This document shows, one piece after another, positions 7,437 to 8,892 of a stretch of 8,892 nt of DNA; the first letter of the stretch is position 1, and each line of letters begins with the position of its first letter. The notes under the pieces were generated by a model that saw nothing but the letters and a program-made list of their open reading frames with translations, was not told where the DNA came from and did not search any database. Source of the stretch: Eubacteriales bacterium (lineage in GTDB: Bacteria; Bacillota_A; Clostridia; Christensenellales; Aristaeellaceae); assembly GCA_030528845.1 (NCBI GenBank), contig JAUMYC010000100.1:1-8892 (forward strand). Direction: 5' to 3'. A program made the position numbers and the translations under genes.

Positions 7437-8327
7437 ATGCTTTTTGGCGCACTGGAAGCCGGCGGCACCAAAATGGTGCTGTCCATCGGCAATGAACACA
7501 ACGAGATCCTCGAGCAGGTGTCCATCCCCACCCGCGACCCGCAGGTCACCATCGACGAAATGAACGCATGGTTTGCGGGCAAGGGCATCGCCGCGCTGGG
7601 CGTGGGCACGTTCGGCCCGGTCGAGCTGGACGAAAGCAGCCCGAAATACGGCTGGATCACCACCTCGCCCAAGCTGGCGTGGGTGGACCAGCCCCTGCTG
7701 CCGCGCATGCAGCAGGCCTTAGGCGTGCCCGCCATGATCGACACGGACGTGAACGCGGCCGCGCTGGCCGAATACGAGCTGGGCGCGGCCAAGGGCCTGA
7801 AATCCTGCCTCTATGTCACCATCGGCACGGGCGTCGGCGGCGGGCTGATCGTCGAGGGCAACCTCGTGCACGGCCTGATGCACCCGGAGCTGGGCCATAT
7901 CCTGCTGCGTCAGGAGCCGGGCGACCCCGCGCCGGACGGCTTCTGTCCCTATCACGCCGGCTGTCTCGAAGGCCTGACCTGCGGCCCGGCCATCGAAAAG
8001 CGCTGGGGCAAGAGCTCCAAGGAGCTCGCGCCGGATCACCCCGCGTGGGATCTGGAAGCGGCCTACCTCGCGCAGATGTGCATCTCCGCCATCTGCTCCT
8101 TCTCCCCGGAGAAGATCATCCTCGGCGGCGGCGTCATGCAGCAAAAGCACCTCTTCCCCAAGATCCGCGCCAACGTGCTTGAGCGGCTCAACCGCTACAT
8201 CGGCAAGAGCGAGATCCTCGAGCACATCGACAGCTACATCGTCGAGCCCGGGCTGGGCACGGCCTCCGGCGCGACGGGCGCGCTGCTGCTGGCCAAAAAG
8301 GCCTACGCGAGGAGCCTGAACGCATGA
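7437..8327 (+). CDS. scrK: ROK-family fructokinase
   Basis: This cytoplasmic sugar kinase is expected to phosphorylate fructose to fructose 6-phosphate with ATP. The 296-residue protein has the ROK phosphate-binding loop ALEAGGTK (5-12) and the catalytic aspartate D104 in DTDVNAAALAEYELG. It also has TIGTGVGGGL and the zinc site of ROK kinases, with H154 in ELGHI and the C-x2-H-x2-C group C170, H173, C176 in FCPYHAGCLEGL. The CPYH form and the N-terminal GALEAGGTK match the ScrK/GmuE/YdhR fructokinase branch rather than glucokinase or NagC-type repressors, and there is no helix-turn-helix domain. The ATG has GGGAG 9 bases upstream. The last four bases overlap the start of the thioesterase gene. 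No sugar transporter or hydrolase is adjacent, so the source of the fructose cannot be told. Glucose or mannose activity is possible. Confidence 0.9.
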   Translation: MLFGALEAGGTKMVLSIGNEHNEILEQVSIPTRDPQVTIDEMNAWFAGKGIAALGVGTFGPVELDESSPKYGWITTSPKLAWVDQPLLPRMQQALGVPAMIDTDVNAAALAEYELGAAKGLKSCLYVTIGTGVGGGLIVEGNLVHGLMHPELGHILLRQEPGDPAPDGFCPYHAGCLEGLTCGPAIEKRWGKSSKELAPDHPAWDLEAAYLAQMCISAICSFSPEKIILGGGVMQQKHLFPKIRANVLERLNRYIGKSEILEHIDSYIVEPGLGTASGATGALLLAKKAYARSLNA

Positions 8328-8728
8328 GCGATTCCTACATAAACGAAATGCGCGAGAAATACAAGGCCGACCGCTTCGCCATCGAGGCGGCGGGCGCGCA
8401 GATCGACTCCTGCGAGGAAGGGCGCGCCGTGTGCTCTCTGGAGATCGGCCCGCTGCACGTCAACGGGCACGGCATGGTCATGGGCGGGGTCAGCTTCACG
8501 CTGGCGGATTTCGCCTTCGCCGTCGCCTGCGACGCCATGCGCACCAAGACCGTGACCCTCTCCTCCTCCGTGCAGTTCCTCTCCGCGCCCAAGGGCAAGC
8601 GCCTCGTCGCCGAGGCGCGCTGCGTGCGCGAGGGGCGCTCCGCCTGCTTCTACAGCGTCTCGGTGCGCGACGACCTCGGCCGGCATGTCGCCGAAGTCTC
8701 CATCACCGGCCACCGGGTCGGTGGGTAA
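8324..8728 (+). CDS. PaaI-type hotdog-fold thioesterase
   Basis: This 134-residue protein belongs to the hotdog-fold thioesterases, which hydrolyse acyl-CoA or related thioesters; the substrate is unknown. The central helix region reads NGHGMVMGGVSFTLADFAFA (47-66). The active-site aspartate expected in PaaI-like enzymes is D62 in TLADFAF. The usual HGG is MGG here; I recall the methionine form from other Bacillota members, so I do not treat it as inactivating. The C-terminal strands include SSSVQFLSAPKGKRLVAEA and a short final sheet. Its ATG overlaps the fructokinase stop as ATGA, and GAGGAG lies 9 bases upstream inside the fructokinase gene, so translation is probably coupled. The pairing with a sugar kinase suggests no obvious pathway. 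Confidence 0.85.
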   Translation: MSDSYINEMREKYKADRFAIEAAGAQIDSCEEGRAVCSLEIGPLHVNGHGMVMGGVSFTLADFAFAVACDAMRTKTVTLSSSVQFLSAPKGKRLVAEARCVREGRSACFYSVSVRDDLGRHVAEVSITGHRVGG

Positions 8729-8737
8729 GAGGTTTTG

Positions 8738-8779
8738 GCGGGAGGGGTGTTTCTTCAGAAAAAGAAACACCCCTCCCGC
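8738..8779. repeat. Long perfect palindrome after the thioesterase gene
   Basis: An 18-base perfect inverted repeat (8738-8755 with 8762-8779) encloses the 6-base loop CAGAAA. Its arms read GCGGGAGGGGTGTTTCTT and the complement. No T run follows on the plus strand, so it is not a classical terminator. It resembles dispersed intergenic palindromes. A second CCCTCCC at 8781-8787 offers an alternative pairing partner. Confidence 0.8.
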
Positions 8780-8831
8780 ACCCTCCCCAAAGAAACCACA
8801 TCAGGATGATACTTTGATGAGCCCGTCTATA

Positions 8832-8881
8832 AAAAGCAGCCCTCCGAAAGGTTTTCAACTGCCTTTCGGAGGGCTGCTTTT
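8832..8881. terminator. Strong rho-independent terminator, probably bidirectional
   Basis: A perfect 20-base stem (8832-8851 with 8862-8881) including AAAA/TTTT ends encloses a 10-base loop. On the plus strand it is followed by ATTATTAGATT. On the minus strand the stem leads into a T run. It ends the fructokinase-thioesterase unit and may also serve a gene beyond the right edge. Positions 8780-8831, between the palindrome and this stem, hold nothing I can assign. Confidence 0.9.
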
Positions 8882-8892
8882 ATTATTAGATT

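Noticed and set aside
8352..8770. Minus-strand open frames opposite the thioesterase gene
   Set aside because: They overlap a gene with clear hotdog motifs and translational coupling, and have no ribosome binding site or recognisable domain.
8816..8892. Short open frame starting ATGAGCCCG and running to the window edge
   Set aside because: It passes straight through a perfect terminator hairpin and its T run, has no ribosome binding site, and is best explained by the terminator sequence itself.

Overview
The window looks like a stretch of chromosome from a G+C-rich, endospore-forming member of the Clostridia (Bacillota), possibly a gut anaerobe. The evidence is a YhcN/YlaJ-type sporulation lipoprotein, a protein with a Spo0A-type DNA-binding domain, strong Shine-Dalgarno sites, a ComEA-like protein and a clostridial-type citramalate synthase. 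The genus cannot be told from the sequence alone. There are no rRNA or tRNA genes, CRISPR arrays, transposases, integrases or phage genes.

Layout. (1) 1-770, minus strand: manA, cut off at its 3' end by the window edge. (2) 771-921: a control region whose two sigma-A-like promoters face each other, one for manA and one for the next pair of genes. (3) 922-4860, plus strand: an XPD/DinG-type helicase with an N-terminal PD-(D/E)XK nuclease-like domain, followed 24 bases later by citramalate synthase (cimA). A bidirectional terminator follows. (4) 4918-5919, minus strand: a short ComEA-like helix-hairpin-helix protein and, upstream of it, a YhcN/YlaJ-type lipoprotein. The terminator of the lipoprotein gene overlaps the apparent promoter of the comEA-like gene. 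(5) 6092-6847, plus strand, divergent from the lipoprotein gene: a Spo0A-like regulator. It keeps the Spo0A recognition helix almost unchanged but has serine where Spo0A has its phosphorylated aspartate. (6) 6862-7290, minus strand: a small conserved-looking helical protein of unknown function. (7) 7437-8728, plus strand: a ROK-family fructokinase and a hotdog thioesterase overlapping by four bases. (8) 8729-8892: a long palindromic element and a strong terminator.

The genes do not form one pathway. ManA and the fructokinase both produce fructose 6-phosphate, but they lie far apart in separate transcription units. CimA feeds isoleucine synthesis. The lipoprotein and the Spo0A-like protein share a divergent intergenic region and both point to sporulation. 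The most promising item for follow-up is this apparently phosphorylation-independent Spo0A relative. The smaller observations concern gene control: face-to-face promoters, a promoter inside a terminator hairpin, and a palindrome with two competing right arms.
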